NCBI RefSeq assembly: GCF_019443105.1
Contig: NZ_JAHZIJ010000008.1
Location: forward strand, 62,001-126,000
Direction: 5' to 3'
DNA from: Paenibacillus oenotherae
Lineage (GTDB): Bacteria > Bacillota > Bacilli > Paenibacillales > Paenibacillaceae
DNA: 64,000 nt
Positions 1 through 8,792 of the stretch are shown here, piece by piece; position 1 is the first letter of the stretch; each line of letters starts with the position of its first letter. The notes under the pieces were generated by a model. It was not told where the DNA came from. It saw only the letters and a list, made by a program, of their open reading frames with translations, and did no database searches. The translations under genes were made by a program, and so were the position numbers.

Positions 1-75
1 GAGCTGTCATGATCTGAGGAGGGAAAGTTGCCGTTACAGACAGCGCGTTGAACCGTATAAGCATTAATCGGTAGA

Positions 76-195
76 ATGTTGAACTGGCAAGAAAGCAGCA
101 ATACATCATCTGCATTCTCGGATGAAGAAACGATTCCTGAATAGGCTAGGGGATATGCCCACTCTGCGCTTGAGCAAGGTATATTAACAGGAACT
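76..195 (+). pseudogene. S-layer homology (SLH) domain relic
   Basis: In the frame starting at 76 the translation contains FSDEETIPE, a stop (TAG, 142-144), then ARGYAHSALEQGILTG. This fits the SLH pattern F-x-D...IP-x-WA...A...GI-x-G, with the expected Trp (TGG) changed to TAG. Only about one SLH repeat can be read before the similarity stops. It is best seen as the decayed end of a surface-protein gene. There is no ribosome binding site and no intact frame. The call rests on motif recognition alone. Confidence 0.45.
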
Positions 196-200
196 CGTGG

Positions 201-362
201 GACAACTTTTTTGCTTTGTACAACCAAATGAATAAGCTATTTCCGGACGCGGCGATTATGTGCGGCATGTATCGTTAGCCTGAAGAGCTGACGATCGATA
301 TCGAGCTCAATATCGATCGCTTCGTGTACCAGCATCATTATCATATGAATGGCTTCCGGTAG
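201..362 (+). pseudogene. Decayed coding fragment of unknown family
   Basis: The frame beginning at 201 reads WDNFFALYNQMNKLF and continues to a TAG at 276-278. It then resumes as PEELTIDIELNIDRFVYQHH and ends at TAG 360-362. The composition is protein-like on both sides of the internal stop, so this looks like the C-terminal remnant of a gene with a nonsense mutation. I do not recognise the family. It lies directly downstream of the SLH relic, in another frame, and converges on the helicase gene. Confidence 0.3.
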
Positions 363-379
363 GCCAACCTAATCCCTTC

Positions 380-3300
380 TTAATCGCGCGACCAGTCCCG
401 CCGTAACGAGAACATCTCCCTCAGCGCATCCGTCGACAGCTCGGTTATCCAGCCTTCCGAGCTGGAGATCACGTTGTCGCTTAGCTGCTGCTTGTTCTCC
501 AGCATCTCGTCGATGCGTTCCTCGAGGGTGCCGAGCGAAATGAATTTATACACCTGCACGTCGCGCGTCTGGCCCATCCGATAGGCACGGTCGGTCGCCT
601 GGTTCTCGACGGCCGGGTTCCACCAGCGATCGAAGTGAAAGACATGGTTCGCCGCGGTCAAGTTAAGTCCAACGCCTCCCGCCTTGAGAGAGAGGATGAA
701 CACGTTTGGCTGCTCGGACGACGGAAGGCCGCGGGACTGGAAACGTTCGACCATCCGGTCCCGCTGCACCTTTGGCGTACTGCCGTTCAGGTACAGCACG
801 GGTTCGCCTAGTTCGCGCTGCAGGACATCCTGAATCATTTTGCCCATGCCAATGTATTGCGTGAAGATGAGGCAGCGCTCGTCCGCCTCGCGCAGCTCCT
901 GGACCATCGCGAGAAGCCTCTCGAGCTTGGAGGAGCGGGCGACGATCGCCTCCGTCTGTAGAGGGCCATCCTCCGTCTCCGTTCCCGTATCCTCATCCAG
1001 CAGAGCCGGATGGTCGCATGCCTGCTTGAGCCGCGTCAGCGCTCCGAGAATCGCGCCTTTGCGCTGGATGCCGTCGAGCTTCTTCAGCTTCTCGAGCAGC
1101 TCCTTGACACAATTGTCGTACAACGCAGCTTGCTCGGAGGTAAGCGGAACATACGTCTTCATCTCGTTTTTGTCCGGCAGGTCGAGCTGGATGGCGGGAT
1201 CCTTCTTTTTGCGTCGCAGCATGAACGGTTTCACTAGCCGCTTTAGCTCGGCCGTGCGACGCCCGTTCTGTTCGCGCTCGATCGGGGCTGCGAAGCGGTC
1301 CTGGAACGCTTTGGCGGTTCCGAGGTAAGTGGGCACGGTAAAATCGTAGATCGACCATAGCTCCGCCAGCCGATTCTCGATCGGCGTCCCGGTGAGCGCG
1401 ATGCGATGGAGCGCGGGAAAGCTCTTGACCGCCGCGGCCTGCCTGGTCCCGGCGTTTTTGATATTCTGTGCTTCGTCCAGACAGACGGCGCCCCATTGGA
1501 ACGCGGCCAGCGTCTCCTGGTCGAGTGAGGCGGTAGCAAAGGAGGTCAGCACGACGTCAACGCTGCGTACCTCCTTCCGGAACGCGTCGCCGCTCTTTCG
1601 CCCGGAGCCGTAATGCATGGCCACCTGCAGGGATGGGGCGAAGCGGGAAATCTCCTTCTGCCAATTGCCGAGCACCGACGTGGGGCAGACGATCAGCGAA
1701 GGGAGCCGCATGCCCTCGTCCGCCTGCTCCTTGGCGTACAACAGGTAGGCAATCAACTGGACCGTCTTGCCGAGGCCCATGTCGTCCGCGAGACAGGCCC
1801 CGAGCCCGAATCGGCGGAGAAAAGCCAGCCAGGCGAACCCCTCCTGCTGGTAGCTGCGCAGCTCGGCGCGCAGACCGGCCGGCGGATCGAGCCGTGGCCA
1901 TTCGCTCTGCTGATTAATCTTGGCGAACAGCCCGGTCAAATGCGCGTTGAGCTCGACCTCGAGTTCAACGCGGGCGGCATCGGTCCCGAATGTCTCCGCG
2001 CTGGCGTCCATCGCCCCGCCGTCCGCGTCGCCGTCTGCCTGGCTCTGAGAGAGCAGATGCAATTGCAGCACATTCTGGAAGCTCAATCCCTGGCTCTTGT
2101 CCATGCCTTCCATCATGCGGCGGATCTGGGCGATCAACGCCGGGTCGAGCACGATCCAGCGGTCCCTGAACTTCACGAGTCGCTCCCCTCGCGCGAGCAG
2201 CTCTTCGAACTCCTCCTCGTTCAGGTCGGCGTCGCCAATGGAGATGCGCCAGTTAAAGCTCATAATCGCTTCCAGACCGAATAAGGACTTGCCGCCGCCC
2301 CGTTTCTTGGAACCGTCCTCCGACTGTACCGCCGCGCGCAGCCGCGGCTTCTTGCGGCTTGCGGCTTCCCACCAGGCGGGCAACAGGACCTGCCAGCCGG
2401 CTTCGAGCAGCCGGCGGCTGTCCTCGTTCAGGAACCGCCAGGCCGCCTCGTCGTCCAGCGGCTTGCCGAGCACGTCCTCGCCGCGCGACAGCCGATCGTG
2501 CGGAAGGCTGGCCCGCAGCCGTTGCAGCCAACCGTCCGAGCGGCTGCGAATGGCTTCCGCCCATGCGTCAGGCCATTTGCCTGCCGCCGAGCCGTCATTG
2601 CCGAGCCGCACTCTGTGGAGCTTGGCTGGATCGCTCTTGTCCTGCAGCACGAGCCGCAGCCGCCAGCGGGAATACTCGTCGCCTTCCCACGGCTCTATTA
2701 GCTGCAGCAGGGGGCGGAACGGCGCGACATCTGCTTTCCAGCCGATCTGCACAAGCCAGGTCTCGTCGTCGAGTCCCGCTGTCGCGGCCGCCGCGTTCTC
2801 GCGCGCGAATAGAGCCGGGAACTCTCGGCGCAGATCCGCCTCGTCCGGCTCCGTACCATAGAAGCGGCTCGTTACGGCCGCCGAGAAGGCCGCCATTAGC
2901 CCGTTGCGCGCCTCATCGCTCCAACTGCCTCGCTCCAGGTCCAGCTCGTCGCGACATGCCTGTCCAAAGGTCGCGCAGGCCGCAGCCGCATCCCAGATCC
3001 AGTTCAGAGAGCCTCTGCGGTAAGCCGCAAGGTCGGGCGCGTAAAGCCCCTTCTCCAGGCACTTGCCCAGCAACGGCGCCAATGCGACCAAGCGCGCGGC
3101 ATCGTCCTCCCACTTCCACTCGATATGCGCCAGGAGCGGCCCCGAGGCGAAGAAAGCAATGACCTCTTCGGCGGGCAGCACGACGGCCTCGAGCTCCCCG
3201 ATTTTGACAAGCTCCAGTCCGGTGCCATAGAAGGACTGCTCGTGCCAGGCGAACAGGCGATGCTTCAGCTGAAGGCCGGTCCACTCCCGCAGCGAATCCG

Positions 3301-3385
3301 GGTCTGCAAAGAACAACGCGTCGCCATGCGACGTCAGCACCATTCGAACCGCGATAGTATCCAGGTTATAAGTAGTGGTCGTCAT
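380..3385 (-). CDS. SNF2-family DEAD/DEAH-box helicase
   Basis: This is a 1001-residue SWI2/SNF2 ATPase, expected to translocate on double-stranded DNA. Motif I is DDMGLGKT (GLGKT at about 537-541), motif II is DEAQ (about 637-640), followed by LTGTPIENRLAELWSI. The C-terminal helicase lobe carries FTQYIGMGK, SLKAGGVGLNL and the ARG-finger region DRAYRMGQ. The N-terminal 500 residues are the poorly conserved SNF2_N-associated region typical of Bacillota homologues such as B. subtilis YwqA. The start overlaps the stop of the upstream gene at 3382 by 4 nt (ATGA), so the two are co-translated. The in vivo role is unknown for the family; genome maintenance is a guess. Confidence 0.93.
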   Translation of the reverse strand: MTTTTYNLDTIAVRMVLTSHGDALFFADPDSLREWTGLQLKHRLFAWHEQSFYGTGLELVKIGELEAVVLPAEEVIAFFASGPLLAHIEWKWEDDAARLVALAPLLGKCLEKGLYAPDLAAYRRGSLNWIWDAAAACATFGQACRDELDLERGSWSDEARNGLMAAFSAAVTSRFYGTEPDEADLRREFPALFARENAAAATAGLDDETWLVQIGWKADVAPFRPLLQLIEPWEGDEYSRWRLRLVLQDKSDPAKLHRVRLGNDGSAAGKWPDAWAEAIRSRSDGWLQRLRASLPHDRLSRGEDVLGKPLDDEAAWRFLNEDSRRLLEAGWQVLLPAWWEAASRKKPRLRAAVQSEDGSKKRGGGKSLFGLEAIMSFNWRISIGDADLNEEEFEELLARGERLVKFRDRWIVLDPALIAQIRRMMEGMDKSQGLSFQNVLQLHLLSQSQADGDADGGAMDASAETFGTDAARVELEVELNAHLTGLFAKINQQSEWPRLDPPAGLRAELRSYQQEGFAWLAFLRRFGLGACLADDMGLGKTVQLIAYLLYAKEQADEGMRLPSLIVCPTSVLGNWQKEISRFAPSLQVAMHYGSGRKSGDAFRKEVRSVDVVLTSFATASLDQETLAAFQWGAVCLDEAQNIKNAGTRQAAAVKSFPALHRIALTGTPIENRLAELWSIYDFTVPTYLGTAKAFQDRFAAPIEREQNGRRTAELKRLVKPFMLRRKKKDPAIQLDLPDKNEMKTYVPLTSEQAALYDNCVKELLEKLKKLDGIQRKGAILGALTRLKQACDHPALLDEDTGTETEDGPLQTEAIVARSSKLERLLAMVQELREADERCLIFTQYIGMGKMIQDVLQRELGEPVLYLNGSTPKVQRDRMVERFQSRGLPSSEQPNVFILSLKAGGVGLNLTAANHVFHFDRWWNPAVENQATDRAYRMGQTRDVQVYKFISLGTLEERIDEMLENKQQLSDNVISSSEGWITELSTDALREMFSLRRDWSRD

Positions 3386-4566
3386 GGGATTAGCCCTCCC
3401 TTTCGCAGTTCTTCCTGAAGGGCTCGCAACCGGCTATTCCGGCTGGCGAAGATCTCCATGTACGCCTCCCACCGCTGCTCGCGCTTCAGCTTTTTGTACA
3501 GCTTGGCCAGCCGTTTGAGCAGCTTGACCGCCCGCTTGTAGCCGTCGCGGTTTTTTAACAACACGTAGTTCTCTACGCCTTGGTGGTAGAAAGACAGCAG
3601 CGATTCCGGAGCCTCCTTCTCGATGGGCTGCAGATCCTTCGCTCGAAAGTCGAGAGGATCGCTGCCGAGGCTAAGCTGGTAATCGATCCACTGGTGCCAA
3701 CGGCCATAGCGCATCAGGTTCTCCACGTACAGGCTGCTGCAGTAGGGAGGCAGGCTCACAATCGCGCTCCACATTCGTTCCTCGGCCTCCGGCCGTCGCT
3801 CGACGACGGCATTCCAGAAGCGGCCATATTCATCAAGGCTGCCGGATCTTCGCCCGATCTGCTCGTTCGCGTAATGAATCAACCAGGCTTCAAGCCGGAT
3901 CCATTCGCCGTTCTCCTCCAGCAGGCGCAGGAAACGAAATATCTGCCTGGGCTCTAGCCCATGCCGCTCTGCAGCATCCAGCAGCCGCCAAGCCTCCTGA
4001 TCCTCCCCGAGCCAGAAGCGCATCCAGGCGAGGGCGACGAGAGGGAAGAGCTCATTCCCCTTGCTCCGCTCTTCGGTCAAACGCGACAACTCCTCCTTGA
4101 AGAGACGAGGGCTGTCCGCAGCGGATGATACCAGAATCAGCCACAGCTCGACGTAGATATCCAGATAGGCGGGCGGATACCATGCACTCTCGATCGCCGT
4201 TTCACGAATGTATGCAGCCGTCTCCAGTAGACGCCCCTGCTGCTTGACCGCGATCTTCGGAGGCAAGTCGGTATGGAATTGGCTCTCGATTGCATGCAGC
4301 GTCTCGGATACCGCCATCTGGGCAAAGTAGCCCAAGTGGCGTTCGGTCGATTGCTTGCGGAGCAAGAACAACCCGACGTTCAGCTCGAACAGCCAGGTCT
4401 CCTCGAGTGTCAACTCCGATATGAAGGGGCGCACCATGGATCGCAATTCGGTGCCATAATTTTTTTCGTACGGGGTATTCGCCGCTTTCCGGGCGCAGCT
4501 GGCGATCATATCCTGCCACTGGGCAACCCTCAGCCCGATCGGTGAATTGGAATCCATTGTCGTCAT
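3382..4566 (-). CDS. Helicase-partner protein, lacks the SWIM zinc finger expected at this position
   Basis: A 394-residue, largely helical protein encoded immediately upstream of the SNF2 helicase with a 4-nt overlap. In Bacillus and Paenibacillus the gene paired with this helicase usually encodes a SWIM zinc-finger protein (YwqB-like) with a CxC...CxH motif near the N-terminus. I see no such motif here. The body is Trp-, Leu- and Glu-rich (for example LVALAWMRFWLGEDQEAWRLL) and ends in a Lys/Arg-rich region (KLLKRLAKLYKKLKREQRW). It may correspond to the C-terminal part of that family, with the zinc finger lost or absent in this lineage. That link comes from position and general character, not from a search. 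Confidence 0.6.
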   Translation of the reverse strand: MTTMDSNSPIGLRVAQWQDMIASCARKAANTPYEKNYGTELRSMVRPFISELTLEETWLFELNVGLFLLRKQSTERHLGYFAQMAVSETLHAIESQFHTDLPPKIAVKQQGRLLETAAYIRETAIESAWYPPAYLDIYVELWLILVSSAADSPRLFKEELSRLTEERSKGNELFPLVALAWMRFWLGEDQEAWRLLDAAERHGLEPRQIFRFLRLLEENGEWIRLEAWLIHYANEQIGRRSGSLDEYGRFWNAVVERRPEAEERMWSAIVSLPPYCSSLYVENLMRYGRWHQWIDYQLSLGSDPLDFRAKDLQPIEKEAPESLLSFYHQGVENYVLLKNRDGYKRAVKLLKRLAKLYKKLKREQRWEAYMEIFASRNSRLRALQEELRKGGLIP

Positions 4567-4756
4567 GATGGAAGGTATTCCTTTCTAAGGATCATGATTG
4601 CGATTTGCTAACCAAAAGATTAAGATCTGAATGGTAGGGACATAATGTCGGCTTGAAAACGACCGATCGCAACCAACCCAATACCGCCGAAAGTAGAATA
4701 TTCGATCTCGGAATACGGCAAAGATTGAGTTCTGTTTAATAAAGGAGTTGTGTCAA

Positions 4757-5425
4757 ATGAATAAGAATAAAAGTACAGAAATGAAACGTTCTTCAAAAGC
4801 AGAAAACATTCTACCACAGATCAATAGTAAAACTAAGCTAGGCGATTTACGAAAAATCGCGAAGGACATTAAAATAGATCACGAACTAGCTATGGAATTT
4901 TGGTCAACCGAAGAGTTTTTGCCCAGACTATTGGCAATCTTAATTATGGACAAAAAACTTCTTTCAGAAGATGTGCTTAACAGGCTTGATAAGGATATGC
5001 AGATTCACACATTCGATGAGCGAAATAACTTAATGGATTGGTTAATGGCTAATCAGCTCACCAAAGACAAGAAGAACATTGCATTGATGGAGTTATGGGA
5101 AAATAGTCCATCTGCTCTTCAAAGGCGAGCCTTCTGGTATTATAAAGGGCGATTGAGATGGACTGGACAAACACCGCCTGATAACACCGAAGACTTACTA
5201 TCTGCAATTGAAGCTAATATTACGCAGGAAGAACCGGAAGTTCAATGGGCTATGAATTTCACCGCAGGCTGGATAGGCGTTTATGATCAAAAGTATCGAG
5301 CACGTTGTATTAAACTTGGTGAGAAAACGGGTCTTTTTAAAGATCAAATGGTATCAAAGGGCTGTACCCCCAATTATTTGCCGGAGTTCATTGCGATTGA
5401 AGTTAATAAACGAAATAAGAATTAG
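4757..5425 (+). CDS. DNA alkylation repair protein (AlkD-like HEAT-repeat)
   Basis: About 222 residues. The sequence KLGDLRKIAKDIKIDHELA, the FDERNNLMDWLMANQLT segment and SPSALQRRAFWYYKGRLRW resemble Bacillota proteins annotated as DNA alkylation repair enzymes, which are all-helical HEAT-like proteins that remove alkylated bases. The ATG at 4757 is preceded by AAAGGAG at 4741-4747 with 9-nt spacing. An in-frame TTG at 4748 overlaps the end of that ribosome binding site and is unlikely to be the start. The gene stands alone and converges on the WYL regulator. The family assignment is by similarity of sequence segments; I cannot point to a catalytic residue. Confidence 0.7.
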   Translation: MNKNKSTEMKRSSKAENILPQINSKTKLGDLRKIAKDIKIDHELAMEFWSTEEFLPRLLAILIMDKKLLSEDVLNRLDKDMQIHTFDERNNLMDWLMANQLTKDKKNIALMELWENSPSALQRRAFWYYKGRLRWTGQTPPDNTEDLLSAIEANITQEEPEVQWAMNFTAGWIGVYDQKYRARCIKLGEKTGLFKDQMVSKGCTPNYLPEFIAIEVNKRNKN

Positions 5426-5445
5426 TTACCCCGACGAGACCTTAA

Positions 5446-6360
5446 TCAGGAATAGTTCTCCATCATTTGATATAAATAATTTCGAAAGTCTTCAACATAG
5501 GTTTGGGGCTCTACAACTTTTAGATGAGTGCCGAAGCTTGCTAAAAATTGAAATCCCATACGATTTTGAGGGACATGCATGGTTGCTAATAAAAATCCAG
5601 AACTATGGTCTTCAATACTTCTTCGACCATACCTTTCGATGATTTGATCTTTTATGCTAGGCGATATCCATGCCTTAATCGTGACGAGTTGCGGTAGATA
5701 ACTTGCCTCGTGTTCTTGCTCTGACCAATCGTCTCTAGGATGAAACGCGCGTTCATCCATCGTAATATGATCGATCCGGGATAACTTGAATGATCGATAT
5801 CCCTGTCGATGTAAACAGAATCCTTTCAAGTACCAACTCGATTCGCTAAAATGCAGCTCATAGGGCTCGACCATTCTATTCGTTACAGCCCCGTCTTTAT
5901 CTGTATAATCAAACGAAACCAGTCTTTTCTTTGAAATAGATTCTTGACATGTTTTTAAGGTTTCAAGAATCTCGGACCGACCTTCCCAATCATAAAACGA
6001 CAGTTGAATGGATTGATTGAGAGACAATGGACTAACCATTGCCTCTATTTTTTTTATCGTTCTTTCAACTTCTTCAGTAAGGAGAATTTGTTCCAATCCG
6101 CCGAGCGCAGTTAATATATTCTGTAAATCGGAGCTGCTTAAAAGGCGTTTATCCACCTTGTATCCATCCATTAGGCCGTAGCCGCCTTTGACCCCATTGA
6201 TAGAGTAGATCGGGATGTTCGATAAGCTCAATGTTTCCATATCGCGAAGGATGGTTCTTTTGGAAACATTGAATAGTTGTGAGAATTCCTTTGTAGAAAC
6301 CAGCTCTTTTTTCAGCAGTATCATGATAATCGAAATGAGTCTCTCCACTTTGTCCATCAT
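5446..6360 (-). CDS. YafY-type transcriptional regulator (HTH_11 + WYL domain)
   Basis: A 304-residue regulator with an N-terminal DeoR-like winged helix (STKEFSQLFNVSKRTILRDMETL, about residues 22-44) and a middle WYL-type domain (KRLVSFDYTDKDGAVTNRMV...PYELHFSESSWYLKGFC). WYL domains bind ligands or nucleic acid. The gene is divergent from the epoxide-hydrolase-like gene at 6458, separated by about 100 bp that contain an inverted repeat. It probably controls that neighbour and itself. Translation may begin at either of two adjacent ATG codons (6360 or 6357). Confidence 0.87.
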   Translation of the reverse strand: MMDKVERLISIIMILLKKELVSTKEFSQLFNVSKRTILRDMETLSLSNIPIYSINGVKGGYGLMDGYKVDKRLLSSSDLQNILTALGGLEQILLTEEVERTIKKIEAMVSPLSLNQSIQLSFYDWEGRSEILETLKTCQESISKKRLVSFDYTDKDGAVTNRMVEPYELHFSESSWYLKGFCLHRQGYRSFKLSRIDHITMDERAFHPRDDWSEQEHEASYLPQLVTIKAWISPSIKDQIIERYGRRSIEDHSSGFLLATMHVPQNRMGFQFLASFGTHLKVVEPQTYVEDFRNYLYQMMENYS

Positions 6361-6390
6361 TGTCCTCTTTTTTCTACATGATCTCGGAAC

Positions 6391-6410
6391 GGTGACAATA
6401 AGATGTCACC
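6391..6410. promoter_or_regulatory. Inverted repeat, likely operator of the WYL regulator
   Basis: GGTGACA (6391-6397) and TGTCACC (6404-6410) are perfect 7-bp arms around a 6-bp spacer. They sit in the divergent intergenic region between the WYL regulator and the epoxide-hydrolase-like gene. The symmetry and position suggest an operator; there is no experimental support. Confidence 0.5.
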
Positions 6411-6457
6411 TTTTGTCCATTATACTACATGTATCACAAAAAGGAGGGTTTGATTCC

Positions 6458-7402
6458 ATGTTTAATCCAACCGATTTCCCCAAGCCCACCCTTATTTCAG
6501 TCAACGGTGTGGAACTCGAAGTCTTTGAAGCAGGCAGAGAAAACGCAGGAAAACCCATTGTGCTCTGCCACGGCTGGCCTGAACATGCTTTTTCCTGGCG
6601 CCATCAGGTGCCTGCGCTTGCCGCAGCGGGCTATCATGTCATCGTCCCCAACCAGCGGGGTTACGGCAACTCGTCCCGCCCGGCCGAGGTGACGGATTAT
6701 GACATTGAGCACTTGTCGGGCGATCTCATCGCCCTTCTCGATCACTATGGATACGAGGATGCCACCTTTGTCGGTCATGATTGGGGTGCGATGGTCGTTT
6801 GGGGACTGACCTTGTTGCATCCAAATCGCGTGAACAAGGTGATAAATCTGAGCTTGCCCTACCAGGAACGCGGAGCAAAACCCTGGATCGAGTTCCTGGA
6901 GGAAATACTCGGCGGCGACTACTATTTTGTCCACTTCAATCGACAGCCAGGTGTCGCGGACGCCGTATTGGATAAGAATACGTTTCGGTTTCTTCGCAAC
7001 CTGTACCGTAAGAACGAGCCTCTCAGAGCACCTGAGCCAGGCATGGCGATGATCAATCTTGCCAACGCGGAAACACCGCTCGGCGAGCCCTTGATGAACG
7101 ACTGCGAACTGGCCGTTTTCGTATCCGCCTTTGAAACATCGGGGTTCAGGGGCAGCATAAATTGGTACAGGAACCTTGACCGCAACTGGCGCTTATTGGC
7201 GGACGTGGATCCTGTCATCCAACAACCCGCGCTCATGATCTATGGCGACCGGGATGTGGTCCCAAAATCCGAAAACCTGACAAAATTCGTGCCCAATGTG
7301 GAAGTGGTCAATCTGGATTGCGGTCATTGGATCCAGCAAGAAAAGCCGGAAGAAACAAACCAAGCGATTGTGAGATGGCTGGAACAGCAGGATGCCACCT
7401 AG
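6458..7402 (+). CDS. Alpha/beta hydrolase, epoxide hydrolase-like
   Basis: A 314-residue alpha/beta-hydrolase-fold enzyme. HGWPE (38-42) is the oxyanion-hole motif of epoxide hydrolases. GHDWGA places an Asp nucleophile at about 108. GDRDVVP carries the acid, and GHWIQQEKPEE contains the catalytic His. The cap has a Tyr in SINWYRNL that could serve as an epoxide-polarising residue. An Asp nucleophile fits epoxide hydrolase or haloalkane dehalogenase; HGWPE favours the former. The ATG at 6458 follows AAGGAGGG at 6441-6448. The gene is GC-richer than the DNA downstream and divergent from its probable regulator. Confidence 0.82.
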   Translation: MFNPTDFPKPTLISVNGVELEVFEAGRENAGKPIVLCHGWPEHAFSWRHQVPALAAAGYHVIVPNQRGYGNSSRPAEVTDYDIEHLSGDLIALLDHYGYEDATFVGHDWGAMVVWGLTLLHPNRVNKVINLSLPYQERGAKPWIEFLEEILGGDYYFVHFNRQPGVADAVLDKNTFRFLRNLYRKNEPLRAPEPGMAMINLANAETPLGEPLMNDCELAVFVSAFETSGFRGSINWYRNLDRNWRLLADVDPVIQQPALMIYGDRDVVPKSENLTKFVPNVEVVNLDCGHWIQQEKPEETNQAIVRWLEQQDAT

Positions 7403-7645
7403 TCCCAAGAGTGTTTCAAGGTTGAGCCTGCCCTCCGGCTTGACCGGAGGGTGGAATGAGACGCGGTCACCGTCTTCGAGGTGACTGATTGGGCATCGCT
7501 ACCCCGGTAGGGCCAGGGCGTGTCTCCTGAAGACGCGGCGGTCGTGAGCCGTGCAGGCGGTGTTCGGTGTGATCAGCGTGTTGCCAGAGAGATATCTAAG
7601 TAACCGGCTGGCTAGAGGGTAACAATCAGTTTGTGCTTGAGATTA
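7403..7645. other. GC-rich structured non-coding stretch
   Basis: No convincing reading frame. Several short hairpins are visible, for example CCCTCCGG-CTTGA-CCGGAGGG near 7433-7453 and a GCGTCTTC/GAAGACGC-like pairing further on. The stretch is GC-rich and ends at a strong terminator-like hairpin. It could be a structured RNA or the non-coding end of a lost mobile element. I cannot tell which from sequence alone. Confidence 0.35.
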
Positions 7646-7677
7646 GGGGCTTTTCCTGACAAAGGAAAAGCCCCTTC
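7646..7677. terminator. Intrinsic terminator-like hairpin
   Basis: GGGGCTTTTCC (7646-7656) and GGAAAAGCCCC (7664-7674) form a perfect 11-bp stem with a 7-nt loop. The T-tract after it is short. It may terminate transcription from the epoxide-hydrolase-like gene or the structured region before it. Confidence 0.6.
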
Positions 7678-7700
7678 CGCCATTTTGTTAGCAGAAGGGG

Positions 7701-7784
7701 CTACGCTAAATACTTATCGGTCTCTTCGTTAAAGACTAGTTCTACGCAGTCGACGCGGTACCTGTTGTCCAGAGTGGTGGTCAT
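7701..7784 (-). other. Possible 27-codon ORF or coding relic
   Basis: A minus-strand frame reads MTTTLDNRYRVDCVEL and then VFNEETDKYLA before a stop. The composition is protein-like, but there is no ribosome binding site. The frame extends upstream only to a stop at about 7820. It may be the C-terminal remnant of a lost gene. No family is recognised. Confidence 0.2.
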
Positions 7785-8048
7785 ATGTCGCGCTGCAAGA
7801 AGCTGTCGTTGACCGGATTACGTATCCGCATCAATTGAGAATTTTTTTTCAATCCGAGCTCTTACAGAGGAGCAAAGGTCTTTACAACTATGTTCTATGG
7901 AATTCGCTTGATAGTCCGAAAGTAGGATATGATCGTATATTACAGCTATTTTTGGTAGAATTGTATTGAAATCATTCGTAAATAGCGTTGCCGGGTTGTG
8001 GTTCTTTCGATGCAGCCATGTAAAACTAATCATCCGGGAGGGAAAACA

Positions 8049-8498
8049 ATGTCAGATCTCTTATGGCTCGAAGTCGTTATCGAAAATTACAACTCTGAAG
8101 TAACCATTCGAAATATTACGCTTGAATGGGGGAGGTTGTACAACTTAGGTGATAGGGACAACGAGATCAGTGCCGAATCGCTCAACGGAACCGTTATTAA
8201 GGCGGGCAAAAGGCTTTGGATTTGCGCATGCGGTCGCAGTTGGTCTCCATCCGGAACGGAAGGAAGCTTCCAGCTATTTGACCCTGAGAACAAGTTGATT
8301 GGCACGTATTCCTGGGATTGCCCCTTAGGTCAAAGAATGAATAAATCTTCTTGGACTAAAAGTAACGACACCAATTTTCGATTTGATTTTTACCCTGGGA
8401 ATTGTAATTATGGTGGATATGAAAAACGTGACGGTACTAACATAGGCAGAGTCACGCTTCGTTTATGGGATGCAAGTAAACCGCCTTATACCCGATAA
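8049..8498 (+). CDS. Aegerolysin family protein
   Basis: A 149-residue single-domain protein. TIRNITLEWGRLYNLGDRDNEIS, CGRSWSPSGTEGSFQLFD and YSWDCPLGQ match the conserved aegerolysin (PF06355) blocks. Aegerolysins are small beta-sandwich proteins that bind specific membrane lipids. Some act with a MACPF partner to form pores, and others are haemolysin-like or developmental proteins. No MACPF gene is present in this window and there is no signal peptide. The ATG at 8049 is preceded by GGGAGGGAAAAC; an upstream in-frame start at 7998 has no such site. The gene sits alone beside the defence islet. Confidence 0.88.
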   Translation: MSDLLWLEVVIENYNSEVTIRNITLEWGRLYNLGDRDNEISAESLNGTVIKAGKRLWICACGRSWSPSGTEGSFQLFDPENKLIGTYSWDCPLGQRMNKSSWTKSNDTNFRFDFYPGNCNYGGYEKRDGTNIGRVTLRLWDASKPPYTR

Positions 8499-8653
8499 AA
8501 ATGACGTATCCCATCTCTCAAAACAAACTTAGGATGATGCAAGAAAGAAGTGCCTGACCACGATTTCGGTAGTCAGGAATCAGCACATGCGCATCTACAG
8601 GGGAGCAAATGGAAGCCGGAAAAGAGGATAACGTTGGCAATCATGTGCCGAGA

Positions 8654-8700
8654 CGCATTTTTCGCCGATAGCCCCGTTAAGCTGAACCTTATCATAAGTA
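8654..8700. repeat. 47-bp imperfect direct repeat, left copy
   Basis: Begins CGCATTTTTCGCCGATAG. It matches 14083-14129 at 43 of 47 positions in the same orientation. The two copies bracket the AT-rich block holding the Thoeris-like genes, the second TIR gene and the unassigned genes. It could be an attachment-site duplication, or two copies of a dispersed repeat. Confidence 0.65.
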
Positions 8701-8792
8701 GGGCGAAGTTTTTGGTTAGAGTAGTAGGGGACATATTTATGGTAAGATATTTCCATACGGGATAGCAAATTATTTTAATGGGGGGATAGACC

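Noticed and set aside
7818-8033. 71-codon minus-strand ORF upstream of the aegerolysin gene
   Set aside because: No ribosome binding site and no motif. It lies in the leader of the aegerolysin gene.
8550-8765. 71-codon ORFs on both strands over the left direct repeat
   Set aside because: No start with a ribosome binding site and no family resemblance. The region is better described by the repeat and the promoter of the Thoeris-like operon.
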